Source: Flavobacterium odoriferum (GTDB lineage: Bacteria; Bacteroidota; Bacteroidia; Flavobacteriales; Flavobacteriaceae). Taken from it: a DNA stretch of 64,000 nucleotides. The stretch is from contig NZ_JAMKFA010000003.1 of the NCBI RefSeq assembly GCF_025499515.1, positions 243,432 through 307,431 of the forward strand, in the 5' to 3' direction. How positions within the stretch are numbered: position 1 is the stretch's first letter; each line of letters begins with the position of its first letter. The notes below the pieces were generated by a model that saw nothing but the letters and a program-made list of their open reading frames with translations, did no database searches and had not been told where the DNA came from. Below, one piece after another: positions 45,158 to 53,778 of this stretch. Made by a program: the position numbers and the translations under genes.

Positions 45158-45380
45158 TACTTGATTTATTTTTATGTTATTATGTTTGCTATACTTTTAA
45201 TTTGTAGCGAGAGTATAAAATATTTTATTGAATAAATTTTTACTTCGAAAATCTGAGGTGTGAATAAAAAATATTAATCTATTTACTTTAGTAAATTTTT
45301 TTTGAATACTTAATCTTTTAAAATTTAATTAGCTTCACTTATTATATATGTAATAGAGTCTTTATACTTGATTTCTGTAA

Positions 45381-45418
45381 AAATAATAAAATCCGCTTAT
45401 AAGCGGATTTTATTATTT
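45381..45418. terminator. Perfect 38-nt palindromic terminator
   Basis: Positions 45381-45399 and 45400-45418 are exact reverse complements, with core CCGCTTATAAGCGG and AT-rich outer arms. It lies at the stop of the FNR-like gene, and on the minus strand ends in T/A-rich sequence. Confidence 0.75.
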
Positions 45419-46095
45419 TAAGAAAAACGTTTTAGTTTATTTTTGTCAGTAATGAATATTTTTTTTCCGTTTAGTTCTATCAGATTAGATTTGTTTAATT
45501 CTGAAAGTAAACGAATACAACTTTCTGTTGCGGTTCCAATCATTCCAGCTAATTCTTCTCTGGATAGTTGAATATGTAATGAACCATCTTCGTTTTTGCC
45601 AAAGGTTTCTTCTAAATAGATTAATGTTTCTACTAAACGTTGGCGAACGGTTTTTTGTGCCATATTTACTATGTGATCATCTGCACCTTTTAAATCCTCA
45701 CAAATAGTTTTCATTACATTCATTGAAAACTGATTATTTTCATTAAAAAACTGCATGACCTCGCTTCTAGGAATAAAACAAACTTCCATATCTTCTAAAG
45801 CAATCGCACTTAAGTTAGCTGGTTCGTCACTAATCATAGAACGTTGTCCTAACAATTCACCTGGTTTAACCAATTTTACAATTTGGTCTTTACCATTATC
45901 GCTAAGCTTTGAAAGCTTGCAAACACCATCTTTTATACAATAAATTCCGTTTGTAACTTCACCTTCTTCAAAAATGGGTTCACCTTTTTTAATGGTATAA
46001 GAAGTCTTGCATTCAGCCATTCTTATAAGCTCATCTTTGTTCAAAGCTTTTAAAGAACTAAACTGCCTTACGATACACTGTTCACATTTATTCAT
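45418..46095 (-). CDS. Crp/Fnr-family regulator (FNR-like)
   Basis: 225 aa. The N-terminal cyclic-nucleotide-binding-type sensor domain ('IKKGEPIFEEGEVTNGIYCIKDGVCKLSKLSDNGKDQIVKLVKPGELLGQRSMI') is followed by a dimerisation helix and a Crp-type winged helix ('QLSREELAGMIGTATESCIRLLSELNKSNLIEL'). Cysteines at 4, 7 and 29 ('CEQC' and 'AECK'), with others at 52, 59 and 105, could bind a 4Fe-4S cluster. The spacing differs from E. coli FNR, so oxygen sensing is inferred. 'EELAGMIGTATESCIRLL' is the recognition helix (ExxSR-like, here 'TESC'). It is divergent from the cbb3 operon, with an FNR-type box between. Confidence 0.92.
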   Translation of the reverse strand: MNKCEQCIVRQFSSLKALNKDELIRMAECKTSYTIKKGEPIFEEGEVTNGIYCIKDGVCKLSKLSDNGKDQIVKLVKPGELLGQRSMISDEPANLSAIALEDMEVCFIPRSEVMQFFNENNQFSMNVMKTICEDLKGADDHIVNMAQKTVRQRLVETLIYLEETFGKNEDGSLHIQLSREELAGMIGTATESCIRLLSELNKSNLIELNGKKIFITDKNKLKRFS

Positions 46096-46136
46096 AGAAT
46101 GAATTTATTTATTGGTTTTACAAAATTACAAATTTG

Positions 46137-46181
46137 TATGACAAATATCATATTTTGTTGTATTTTTATACGTGACCTTTG
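46137..46181 (+). promoter_or_regulatory. FNR-type box and -7 element of ccoI
   Basis: The palindrome TATGACAAATATCATA (46137-46152) contains TGAC-AAAT-ATCA, one change from the FNR core TGAT-N4-ATCA. A -7-like GACCTTTG lies at 46174-46181, 29.5 nt from the palindrome centre. This puts the site near -42, the class II activation position. Confidence 0.65.
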
Positions 46182-46204
46182 TTACAGGTAAAATGAGCAA
46201 ATTT

Positions 46205-48580
46205 ATGGACACAGAAAATTGTTTCCATTGTGGTAATGAAATTATAAAAAAAGACGAAATTGTTTTTGACGAAAAGAAGTTTTGTTGCAATGGTTGTAAA
46301 ACCGTGTACGAAATATTTAGTCAAAACGATTTATCGTGTTATTATGATTTTCAGTCATCTCCGGGTGCAACACCACAGGATATACAAGGCAAATATGATT
46401 TTTTAGACAATGAAGACATTGTTAATAAACTTCTTGAATTCCAAGAGAATGCAACACATATTGTTTCACTCTACATTCCTCATATACACTGTAGTTCGTG
46501 TATTTGGATTCTGGAAAATCTTCAAAAACTTCAACCAGGAATAAGTACTTCCCAAGTTAACTTTGGCGAAAAGAAAGTTCGAGTTACTTTTAATCCAGAA
46601 CAAACAACTTTAAAAGAAATTGTTTATTTATTGAGTTCGATAGGTTACGAACCTTATATTTCTTTAGAAAACTTTGATGAAGGAAAGAAAAAAATCGACC
46701 GTAGTTTAATTTACAAAATAGGAGTAGCATTTTTCTGTTTTGGAAATATCATGCTATTGTCGTTTCCCGAATATTTTGAAGTAGAAGAATTTTGGATCAA
46801 TCAATACCGAGGATTTTTTCGTTGGTTGATTTTTGCCTTATCGCTTCCTACGTTTATTTATTCCGCATCTGGTTATTATGTTTCCGCTTGGAAAAGCATG
46901 AAATCGGGCTTGTTGAATATAGATATTCCTATTGCTTTAGGAATTGTAGTCATGTTCGTAAGAAGTACGGTCGATATTATATTTGATTATGGTCAAGGTT
47001 TCTTCGATAGTATGGCTGGGTTAATTTTCTTTATGTTATTAGGAAAGTTATTTCAACAAAAAACATACGATTTTCTCTCATTTGAGCGCGATTACAAATC
47101 ATATTTTCCAATTGCTATTACAAAAGTATTACCTAATGGAACAGAAGAATCGGTTCAAGTTTATGATATTGAAAAAGGTGATAGATTATTGATTCGTAAT
47201 CAAGAGTTAATTCCAGTTGATGGAATTTTAATTTCCGAAAAAGCGTCTATCGATTACAGTTTTGTTACAGGTGAAGCGGTTTTAATGGAAAAAAAATCAG
47301 GAGATAAAATATTCGCTGGTGGAAAACAAATGGGAAAAGTCATAGAAATGGAAGTTTTATTTTCAGTTTCCCAAAGCTATTTAACCCAATTATGGAGCAA
47401 CGATGTTTTTCAAAAAAGGGTAGAACAGCAGCATAAAACTATCACCGATAGAATTAGTCGCTATTTCACACCAGCATTACTGGCTTTAGCCGTTGTTTCA
47501 TTTGTTTATTGGATTTTTATAGATGTAACCACAGCATTTAACGTATTTACAGCCATTTTAATTGTGGCTTGTCCGTGTGCTTTAGCTTTAACAGCACCAT
47601 TTACTTTAGGAAATGTCTTACGAATTTTAGGGAATCGTAAATTTTATCTAAAAAATGCCTTGGTTGTAGAACAGTTGGCTAAAGTAGATACTATCGTTTT
47701 TGATAAAACAGGAACCATTACTACCAATAAAAAAACATCAATTACTTATGAAGGAACCGAATTAAAACATTCCGAATTAAAATTATTAAAGAACGTTTTG
47801 CGTGGCTCGAATCATCCATTAAGCAGAAGATTGTACGAATTTATTCCAAATCAAGACAAAATGGAAACTTCAAACTTCGAGGAAATCATCGGAAAAGGAA
47901 TTTTTGCAGAAATTGATGGAAATACGATAAAATTAGGTTCATCACAATTTCTAAAAACCATGACTGAAAACACGCATAAGAAAACCAAAGTGCATTTGGA
48001 AATCAATGGTGTTTATAAAGGAAGTTATGTTTTCAATAATCAATACAGAAAAGGTTTAGAACAATTGTTTGATAATTTGTCTAAAAAGTATAATTTAGTA
48101 GTATTATCCGGTGATAATGATGGCGAACGAAAAATATTAGAAAAAATGTTGCCTTCTACAGCCTGTTTAGTTTTTAATCAAAAGCCCGAACAAAAATTAG
48201 GCTACATAGAACAATTACAAAAAGAAGGTAAAAATGTAATGATGATTGGTGATGGATTAAACGATGCGGGTGCATTAGCGCAAAGTAATGTTGGAATTTC
48301 TATTTCAGAAAATGTAAATGTTTTTTCGCCAGCTTGTGATGGAATTTTAGATGCAACACAATTTGATAAAATTGCTTTTTTTATGAAATATTCTAAAAAT
48401 GCAATGAAAACAATTTACATGAGTTTTGGATTATCATTACTCTATAATGTTGTAGGACTGAGTTTTGCGGTTACTGGAGAGTTATCACCAATAGTAGCTG
48501 CGATTATAATGCCGTTAAGTACAATTACAATTGTGAGCTTTGTAACAATTATGACAAATGCATTTGCAAGAAGTAAGTAA
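46205..48580 (+). CDS. ccoI: CcoI/FixI copper-transporting P-type ATPase
   Basis: A 791-aa P1B-type ATPase that delivers Cu to the cbb3 oxidase during assembly. The N-terminal Cys-rich stretch is 'CFHCGNEI...CCNGCKTVY'. An HMA domain follows with 'IPHIHCSSCIWILE'. Transmembrane helices hold the 'CPCALALTAP' metal site. 'VTGEAVLMEK' is the actuator, 'FDKTGTITTN' the phosphorylation Asp, and 'MIGDGLNDAGALAQSNVG' the hinge. An ATG exists at 46193 and one at 46205. The longest frame (GTG, 46172) overlaps the -7 element, so 46205 is favoured. It heads the cco operon. Confidence 0.93.
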   Translation: MDTENCFHCGNEIIKKDEIVFDEKKFCCNGCKTVYEIFSQNDLSCYYDFQSSPGATPQDIQGKYDFLDNEDIVNKLLEFQENATHIVSLYIPHIHCSSCIWILENLQKLQPGISTSQVNFGEKKVRVTFNPEQTTLKEIVYLLSSIGYEPYISLENFDEGKKKIDRSLIYKIGVAFFCFGNIMLLSFPEYFEVEEFWINQYRGFFRWLIFALSLPTFIYSASGYYVSAWKSMKSGLLNIDIPIALGIVVMFVRSTVDIIFDYGQGFFDSMAGLIFFMLLGKLFQQKTYDFLSFERDYKSYFPIAITKVLPNGTEESVQVYDIEKGDRLLIRNQELIPVDGILISEKASIDYSFVTGEAVLMEKKSGDKIFAGGKQMGKVIEMEVLFSVSQSYLTQLWSNDVFQKRVEQQHKTITDRISRYFTPALLALAVVSFVYWIFIDVTTAFNVFTAILIVACPCALALTAPFTLGNVLRILGNRKFYLKNALVVEQLAKVDTIVFDKTGTITTNKKTSITYEGTELKHSELKLLKNVLRGSNHPLSRRLYEFIPNQDKMETSNFEEIIGKGIFAEIDGNTIKLGSSQFLKTMTENTHKKTKVHLEINGVYKGSYVFNNQYRKGLEQLFDNLSKKYNLVVLSGDNDGERKILEKMLPSTACLVFNQKPEQKLGYIEQLQKEGKNVMMIGDGLNDAGALAQSNVGISISENVNVFSPACDGILDATQFDKIAFFMKYSKNAMKTIYMSFGLSLLYNVVGLSFAVTGELSPIVAAIIMPLSTITIVSFVTIMTNAFARSK

Positions 48581-48599
48581 TTTTAACAAAATATTGAGA

Positions 48600-48644
48600 T
48601 ATGATAAATATCATATTTTATCAAATAGAGCAGAAGTAACTTTG
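48600..48644 (+). promoter_or_regulatory. FNR-type box and -7 element of ccoS-ccoNO
   Basis: TATGATAAATATCATA (48600-48615) is near-perfectly palindromic and contains TGAT-AAAT-ATCA, the FNR consensus exactly. The -7 TAACTTTG (48637-48644) begins 29.5 nt from the box centre, identical to the ccoI promoter. Confidence 0.75.
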
Positions 48645-48662
48645 TTAACACAAATTTAAGGT

Positions 48663-48863
48663 ATGAGTGTCATTTATATATTAATCACAGTAAGCATCTT
48701 CGTCGCAGTATTGTTTTTAATTGCATTTATAAAAGCAGTTAGAAGCGGTCAATATGATGATGACTATACACCATCTGTCAGAATGTTATTTGACGATGAA
48801 ATTGTAAAAGAGAATCCAAACAAATTAATACAAACACAAACAGAAAAACAAAAATCAATCTAA
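48663..48863 (+). CDS. ccoS: cbb3 oxidase assembly protein CcoS
   Basis: A 66-aa membrane protein with one N-terminal helix ('VIYILITVSIFVAVLFLIAFIKAV') and the CcoS signature 'SGQYDDDYTPSVRMLFDD'. CcoS is needed to insert haem b and CuB into the cbb3 oxidase. The Asp-rich motif after the helix is typical of the family. It ends 2 nt before the ccoNO ATG and is translationally linked to it. It is preceded by its own FNR-type box. Confidence 0.93.
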   Translation: MSVIYILITVSIFVAVLFLIAFIKAVRSGQYDDDYTPSVRMLFDDEIVKENPNKLIQTQTEKQKSI

Positions 48864-48865
48864 TT

Positions 48866-51049
48866 ATGGAGAAGCAACAATTTTATTACGACAACAAAAT
48901 TGTAAGAAACTTTCTATACGCTTCCATAGCTTTTGGAGTTATAGGAATGCTTGTAGGGCTTTTAGTAGCCTTCTTATATTTGTTTCCAAATTTGACTGAC
49001 GGAATTCCGTGGTTAAGTTATGGAAGATTAAGACCTTTGCATACTAATGCGGTAATTTTCGCCTTCGTTGGAAATGCTGTATTTGCAGGTTCTTATTATT
49101 CATTACAACGCTTGTTAAAAACAAGAATGTTTAGTGACTTTTTAAGTAAAGTAAACTTTTGGGGATGGCAGCTAATTATTTTAGGAGCTGCAATTACATT
49201 GCCATTAGGATTTACAACATCAAAAGAATACGCAGAATTAGAATGGCCGTTTGATATAGCTATAGCTTTAGTATGGGTTGCTTTTGGAGTAAACATGATT
49301 GGAACTATTATCAAAAGAAGAGAGCGTCATATATATGTAGCTATTTGGTTTTACATTGCTACATTTATTGCAGTTGCTCTACTACACATTTTTAATAGTT
49401 TAGAATTACCAGTTTCTGCTTTAAAATCATATTCAGTTTATGCTGGAGTACAAGATGCTTTGGTTCAGTGGTGGTATGGTCATAATGCAGTGGCATTCTT
49501 CTTAACAACACCATTTTTAGGTTTGATGTATTATTTTGTTCCAAAAGCAGCTAACCGTCCTGTATATTCTTACAGATTATCAATTATTCACTTTTGGTCG
49601 TTAATCTTCATTTACATTTGGGCAGGTCCTCACCACTTATTATATTCAGCTTTACCAGATTGGGCACAAAATTTAGGAGTAGTATTCTCTGTAATGTTGA
49701 TTGCACCATCTTGGGGAGGTATGATTAATGGTTTATTAACGTTAAGAGGTGTTTGGGATAAAGTAAGAGAAGAACCAGTACTTAAATTCTACGTAGTAGC
49801 AATTACAGGTTATGGTATGTCTACTTTTGAAGGACCAATGTTATCATTAAAAAACGTTAATGCTATTGCACACTTTACAGATTGGATCGTTGCACACGTT
49901 CACGTTGGAGCATTAGCATGGAATGGTTTCTTAACTTTTGGTATGATTTATTGGATTATCCCAAGAATTACAAAAACTACATTATTCTCTCAAAAATTAG
50001 CTAACTTCCATTTTTGGATTGGTACTTTAGGTATTATTTTATATACACTTCCAATGTATGTTGCTGGATTTACACAAGCATCTATGTGGAAACAATTTAA
50101 TCCAGATGGAACATTAATGTATGGAAACTTCTTAGAAACTGTAACTCAAATTATGCCAATGTACATGATGAGAGCAGTTGGAGGAACGTTATTCTTCGTA
50201 GGTATTTTAACTTTAGTTTACAACATTGTTAAAACGGTAAAACAAGGCTCAGCTGTTGAAAATGAATTAGCAGAAGCACCAGCATTATCTAAAATTAGCT
50301 CTGGTCAAATGAAAGGTGAAAAATGGCACTCTTGGTTAGAAAGAAAACCAATTCAGTTCACCATCTTAACAACTGTTGCTGTAGCAATTGGAGGTATTGT
50401 TCAAATTGTACCAATGATTGTTGTAAAATCAAACATTCCTACTATTTCAAGTGTAAAACCATATTCACCGTTAGAATTAGAGGGTAGAGATTTATACATC
50501 AGAGAAGGTTGTAACAACTGTCACTCTCAAATGATACGTCCATTCCGTTCAGAAGTAAAACGTTATGGTGAATATTCAAAATCTGGAGAATATGTGTATG
50601 ATCATCCATTCTTGTGGGGTTCGAAAAGAACAGGCCCAGATTTAATGAGAATAGGTGGAAAATACAATGATAACTGGCACTTTAACCACATGTGGAGTCC
50701 ACAACGTATGGATGAAAAATCGGTAATGCCAGCTTACAAATGGTTATTTGATAACAAAGCAATGGATCATTCTTACATTGAGAAAAAAATGAGTGTAATG
50801 GTAACCTTAGGAGTTCCATATACTGATGCAGATATAGCCAATGCTAAGAAAAGTATTGAAGCACAATCGGCTCAAATTGAGAAAAATTTACACAATGATC
50901 CTGATTTTGTAAAATCTTATGAAGATAGTAAGAAAAAAGCAGCTGCTAAAGGCGAAACTTTCATACCAATGAAAGATAGAGAAATCGTAGCACTTATTGC
51001 TTACTTACAACGTATGGGTACTGATATCAAAGTTAAAAAAGCTGAATAA
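48866..51049 (+). CDS. ccoNO: Fused cbb3 cytochrome c oxidase subunits I/II (CcoN-CcoO)
   Basis: 727 aa. The first ~480 residues are CcoN: about 12 helices with haem/CuB His residues in 'GRLRPLHTNAVIF', 'WWYGHNAVAFFLTTPFLG' and 'WAGPHHLLYSALP', and proton-channel residues in the helices between. The last ~230 are CcoO: one anchor helix ('FTILTTVAVAIGGIVQIVP'), then the haem c site 'EGCNNCHSQMIRPFRSEV' and axial Met in 'KSVMPAYKW'. The fusion is common in Bacteroidota. It reduces O2 with high affinity in microaerobic respiration. It overlaps ccoQ by one base (TAATG). Confidence 0.97.
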   Translation: MEKQQFYYDNKIVRNFLYASIAFGVIGMLVGLLVAFLYLFPNLTDGIPWLSYGRLRPLHTNAVIFAFVGNAVFAGSYYSLQRLLKTRMFSDFLSKVNFWGWQLIILGAAITLPLGFTTSKEYAELEWPFDIAIALVWVAFGVNMIGTIIKRRERHIYVAIWFYIATFIAVALLHIFNSLELPVSALKSYSVYAGVQDALVQWWYGHNAVAFFLTTPFLGLMYYFVPKAANRPVYSYRLSIIHFWSLIFIYIWAGPHHLLYSALPDWAQNLGVVFSVMLIAPSWGGMINGLLTLRGVWDKVREEPVLKFYVVAITGYGMSTFEGPMLSLKNVNAIAHFTDWIVAHVHVGALAWNGFLTFGMIYWIIPRITKTTLFSQKLANFHFWIGTLGIILYTLPMYVAGFTQASMWKQFNPDGTLMYGNFLETVTQIMPMYMMRAVGGTLFFVGILTLVYNIVKTVKQGSAVENELAEAPALSKISSGQMKGEKWHSWLERKPIQFTILTTVAVAIGGIVQIVPMIVVKSNIPTISSVKPYSPLELEGRDLYIREGCNNCHSQMIRPFRSEVKRYGEYSKSGEYVYDHPFLWGSKRTGPDLMRIGGKYNDNWHFNHMWSPQRMDEKSVMPAYKWLFDNKAMDHSYIEKKMSVMVTLGVPYTDADIANAKKSIEAQSAQIEKNLHNDPDFVKSYEDSKKKAAAKGETFIPMKDREIVALIAYLQRMGTDIKVKKAE

Positions 51050-51222
51050 TGTTAAAATTCATTAAACATAATTTAGAAACTATTGATGGAGTCGATATCT
51101 ATCCGATAATTTCACTAAGTATTTTCTTTGTTGTTTTTGTTTCATTTTTTATATGGGCAATGACATTTAGTAAAGAAAAAATCAAAGAATTGAGTGAATT
51201 ACCATTCAAAGAAGAAAATTAA
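51049..51222 (+). CDS. ccoQ: CcoQ-like cbb3 oxidase subunit
   Basis: A 57-aa protein that starts at the ATG sharing a base with the ccoNO stop (TAATG). It begins 'MLKFIKHNLETIDGVDIYPI', followed by one hydrophobic helix and the tail 'FSKEKIKELSELPFKEEN'. This is the layout of CcoQ/FixQ (short N-terminus, one helix, charged tail), which stabilises the oxidase complex. It is too short to be picked up easily by a length filter. It is followed by a hairpin before ccoP. Confidence 0.85.
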   Translation: MLKFIKHNLETIDGVDIYPIISLSIFFVVFVSFFIWAMTFSKEKIKELSELPFKEEN

Positions 51223-51229
51223 ATAAAAG

Positions 51230-51260
51230 ACTTCCTCTCTTTTTTTAAGAGAGGAAGTTA
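51230..51260 (+). other. Intra-operon hairpin between ccoQ and ccoP
   Basis: ACTTCCTCTCT pairs with AGAGAGGAAGT around a T/A loop. The sequence after it (TAATAAAA) lacks the T-run of a terminator, so RNA processing or stoichiometry control is more likely. Confidence 0.5.
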
Positions 51261-51301
51261 ATAAAAAGGTTATCAATAAACCAACATAAAAAATTTATCA
51301 A

Positions 51302-52258
51302 ATGAAAAAATTAATTCCAGCATATGTAAGAGTTCCTTTACTGTTTGCAATTGTATTTGCGGCATTGGAATATTTTATTGACTCCGGAGATAAGCCTGCA
51401 TTTTTAAAGTTTCCAATGGTTTCTTTATTTTTAGGAGTATTTCTATTTTTATTAATAGCAATTGAAATTGTTATTAGTGCGGTTGACAAAGTAACGTATC
51501 ATCTTTTAACAGATGAACAGAAAAAACAATTAGCAGAGGCACAATCATTACCTTTTACAGAAAGTAAATTCTATCAAGGTATCATGCAAAAACTTACTCG
51601 TTCAAAAGATATTGAACAAGAAAAAGATGTAATGCTTGATCATGATTACGATGGCATTAAAGAGTTAGATAATGTATTACCACCATGGTGGGTTGGATTA
51701 TTCTATGCTTGCGTTGTTTTTGCAATTGTATATTTAGTTCGTTTCCACGTAATTGGAGATTACACACAAGCAGAAGAGTTTGTTGCAGAAATGGCAGAGA
51801 AAGACAAAGAAGTTGAAGAATGGAAAAAAACTGCTCCAGACCAAATGAATAAAGACGTTGTAACTTTATTAACAGATGCAACAGCTTTAGCAGAAGGTAA
51901 AAAAATATTTGAAACAAATTGTGTAGCATGTCACAGAGCAGATGCTGGTGGAGCAATTGGTCCAAACTTAACCGATGAAAATTGGATTTTAGGAGGAGGA
52001 ATTAAAAACGTATTTAACACCTTAATGGAAGGTGGTAGACCTGGCAAAGGAATGGTTGCTTGGAAAGAATCTATTAAACCAACAGATTTACAAAAAGTAG
52101 CAAGTTATGTGCTATCTTTACAAGGAACAAATCCTAAAGAGCCAAAACCAACTGAACCAGAAGCAAAACCATGGGTAGAAGAAGGAGCTGCAAAACCAGC
52201 TGCTACAACACCAGTGGATTCAACAAAAACAGAAGTAGTTGCACCAGCAACAAAATAA
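51302..52258 (+). CDS. ccoP: cbb3 oxidase subunit III, mono-haem c-type CcoP
   Basis: A 318-aa membrane cytochrome c. Two N-terminal helices ('VPLLFAIVFAALEYF' and 'MVSLFLGVFLFLLIAIEIV') and a further helix near 130-150 ('WWVGLFYACVVFAIVYLV') come before a periplasmic haem domain. There is one CXXCH ('NCVACHRADAGGAIGPNLTD') with axial Met in 'GKGMVAWKE'. Proteobacterial CcoP has two such haems, so this is the short electron-entry form. The Lys/Pro/Thr/Glu-rich tail (about 280-318) is low-complexity. It belongs to the cco operon. A strong terminator follows. Confidence 0.95.
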   Translation: MKKLIPAYVRVPLLFAIVFAALEYFIDSGDKPAFLKFPMVSLFLGVFLFLLIAIEIVISAVDKVTYHLLTDEQKKQLAEAQSLPFTESKFYQGIMQKLTRSKDIEQEKDVMLDHDYDGIKELDNVLPPWWVGLFYACVVFAIVYLVRFHVIGDYTQAEEFVAEMAEKDKEVEEWKKTAPDQMNKDVVTLLTDATALAEGKKIFETNCVACHRADAGGAIGPNLTDENWILGGGIKNVFNTLMEGGRPGKGMVAWKESIKPTDLQKVASYVLSLQGTNPKEPKPTEPEAKPWVEEGAAKPAATTPVDSTKTEVVAPATK

Positions 52259-52266
52259 TAAAAACT

Positions 52267-52299
52267 AAAAAGGTTTTGGGTTCGCCCAAAACCTTTTTT
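52267..52299 (+). terminator. Terminator-like hairpin after ccoP
   Basis: AAAAAGGTTTTGGG-TTCG-CCCAAAACCTTTTTT: 14-bp stem, TTCG tetraloop, T-run. It may partly stop transcription before ccoG. Confidence 0.85.
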
Positions 52300-52339
52300 A
52301 AACTATAATAAGATTACAAGCACTTAAAAAGTTAAAATT

Positions 52340-53764
52340 ATGTCTAATCAACCCAATTTACCAGACGAAAGTTTTAGAGATAGTATTTCTACTATTTCAG
52401 AAGATGGAAAAAGAAATTATATTTTCCCTAAAAAACCATCTGGACCATTTTATGATAAAAGAAAAATTTTAAGTTATTTTCTTTTAGCGTTCTTAATTTC
52501 TGCTCCATTTATAAAAATTAATGGCAATCAGTTTTTAATGTTTAACGTTTTAGAACGTAGGTTTAATATTTTTAGTTTCCCTTTTTGGCCACAAGATTTT
52601 CATTTATTTGTAATGTCAATGATTGTGGGTGTAGTAGGGTTAACCTTATTTACAGTAGCTTTTGGTAGAATATTTTGTGGATGGTTTTGTCCGCAAACTA
52701 TTTTTATGGAAATGGTTTTCAGACGAATAGAATATTGGATTGATGGAGATAGAGGTGCTCAATTACGCTTAGCAAAACAAGATTGGAATGCTGAAAAAAT
52801 AAGAAAAAGAGTCACAAAATGGATTATCTTTTTTATCTTTTCGTTTTTCATAGCAAATGTTTTCTTAGCTTATTTGATAGGAAGTGATGAATTATTCAAA
52901 TTAATTACAGAAGGACCAGCTAGAAATATTGGAACACTAATTCCTTTATTGATATTTACAGGAATATTCTATTTTGTTTTCGCTTGGTTCAGAGAACAAG
53001 TTTGTATTATTGCTTGCCCATACGGAAGAATGCAAGGTGTTTTATTAGACAATAAATCAATAAATGTTGCCTATGACCACGTAAGAGGTGAAGGTGAAAA
53101 CGGAAGAAAAAAATGGAGAAATGGTGAAGACAGAACTGCTGCTGGTTATGGAGATTGTATCGATTGTAATCAGTGTGTTGTAGTTTGTCCTACTGGAATC
53201 GATATTCGTAATGGTACTCAGTTAGAATGTGTAAACTGTACAGCTTGTATTGACGAGTGTGATACCATCATGGAAAAAGTTGGTTTGCCAAAAGGTCTTA
53301 TTCGTTATGCAAGTGAAGATGAGATTGTTAATAAAGAAAAATTCAAATTAACAACTCGAATGAAAGGTTATATTGTTGTTTTAACCATTTTAATAGGAGT
53401 TTTAATTTCAATGTTGTTTTTAAGAAATGAAGTTGAAGCAACTGTATTAAGAATGAATGGTCAAATGTTTGAACACAAAGGCGAAAACATTAGTAATGTG
53501 TTTACTTATAAAATTGTGAATAAAACGGTTGAAGATTTGAAAAATATTCACTTTAAATTAAAAGATACAAAAGGAACAATTAAAGTTGTGGGTAAAGAAA
53601 ACTTTGATGTAAAACAGCAAGGTTTAGCGCAAGGAACTATGTTTATTGAAATTAACCAAGCACTTTTAGAAGGAGACAAAATGGAAATTGAAATTGAAGT
53701 CTATAGTGGTGATAAACTAATTGAAACGGCAACCACTAATTTTATGGGACCGAGAACTTTTTAA
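52340..53764 (+). CDS. ccoG: CcoG: cytochrome c oxidase accessory protein (ferredoxin-like)
   Basis: A 474-aa inner-membrane protein with about five helices and two ferredoxin-type 4Fe-4S motifs in 'GDCIDCNQCVVVCPTGIDI' and 'CVNCTACIDECDT'. Earlier cysteines sit in 'FCGWFCPQTIF' and 'CIIACPYGRMQG'. The C-terminal periplasmic part (about 370-474) is Ig-like. CcoG is a copper(II) reductase that assists cbb3 oxidase assembly. It follows ccoP after a hairpin and precedes ccoH by 14 nt. Confidence 0.96.
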   Translation: MSNQPNLPDESFRDSISTISEDGKRNYIFPKKPSGPFYDKRKILSYFLLAFLISAPFIKINGNQFLMFNVLERRFNIFSFPFWPQDFHLFVMSMIVGVVGLTLFTVAFGRIFCGWFCPQTIFMEMVFRRIEYWIDGDRGAQLRLAKQDWNAEKIRKRVTKWIIFFIFSFFIANVFLAYLIGSDELFKLITEGPARNIGTLIPLLIFTGIFYFVFAWFREQVCIIACPYGRMQGVLLDNKSINVAYDHVRGEGENGRKKWRNGEDRTAAGYGDCIDCNQCVVVCPTGIDIRNGTQLECVNCTACIDECDTIMEKVGLPKGLIRYASEDEIVNKEKFKLTTRMKGYIVVLTILIGVLISMLFLRNEVEATVLRMNGQMFEHKGENISNVFTYKIVNKTVEDLKNIHFKLKDTKGTIKVVGKENFDVKQQGLAQGTMFIEINQALLEGDKMEIEIEVYSGDKLIETATTNFMGPRTF

Positions 53765-53778
53765 TAAAAAAAATAGCT

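Noticed and set aside
45381..45418. 38-nt perfect palindrome as a protein-binding operator
   Set aside because: It touches the stop codon of the FNR-like gene with a GC core and AT arms, which fits a terminator better.
51657..51965. 102-codon minus-strand frame inside ccoP
   Set aside because: Antisense shadow of a well-supported gene with conserved haem motif; composition is Leu/Gln-rich as expected for antisense reading.
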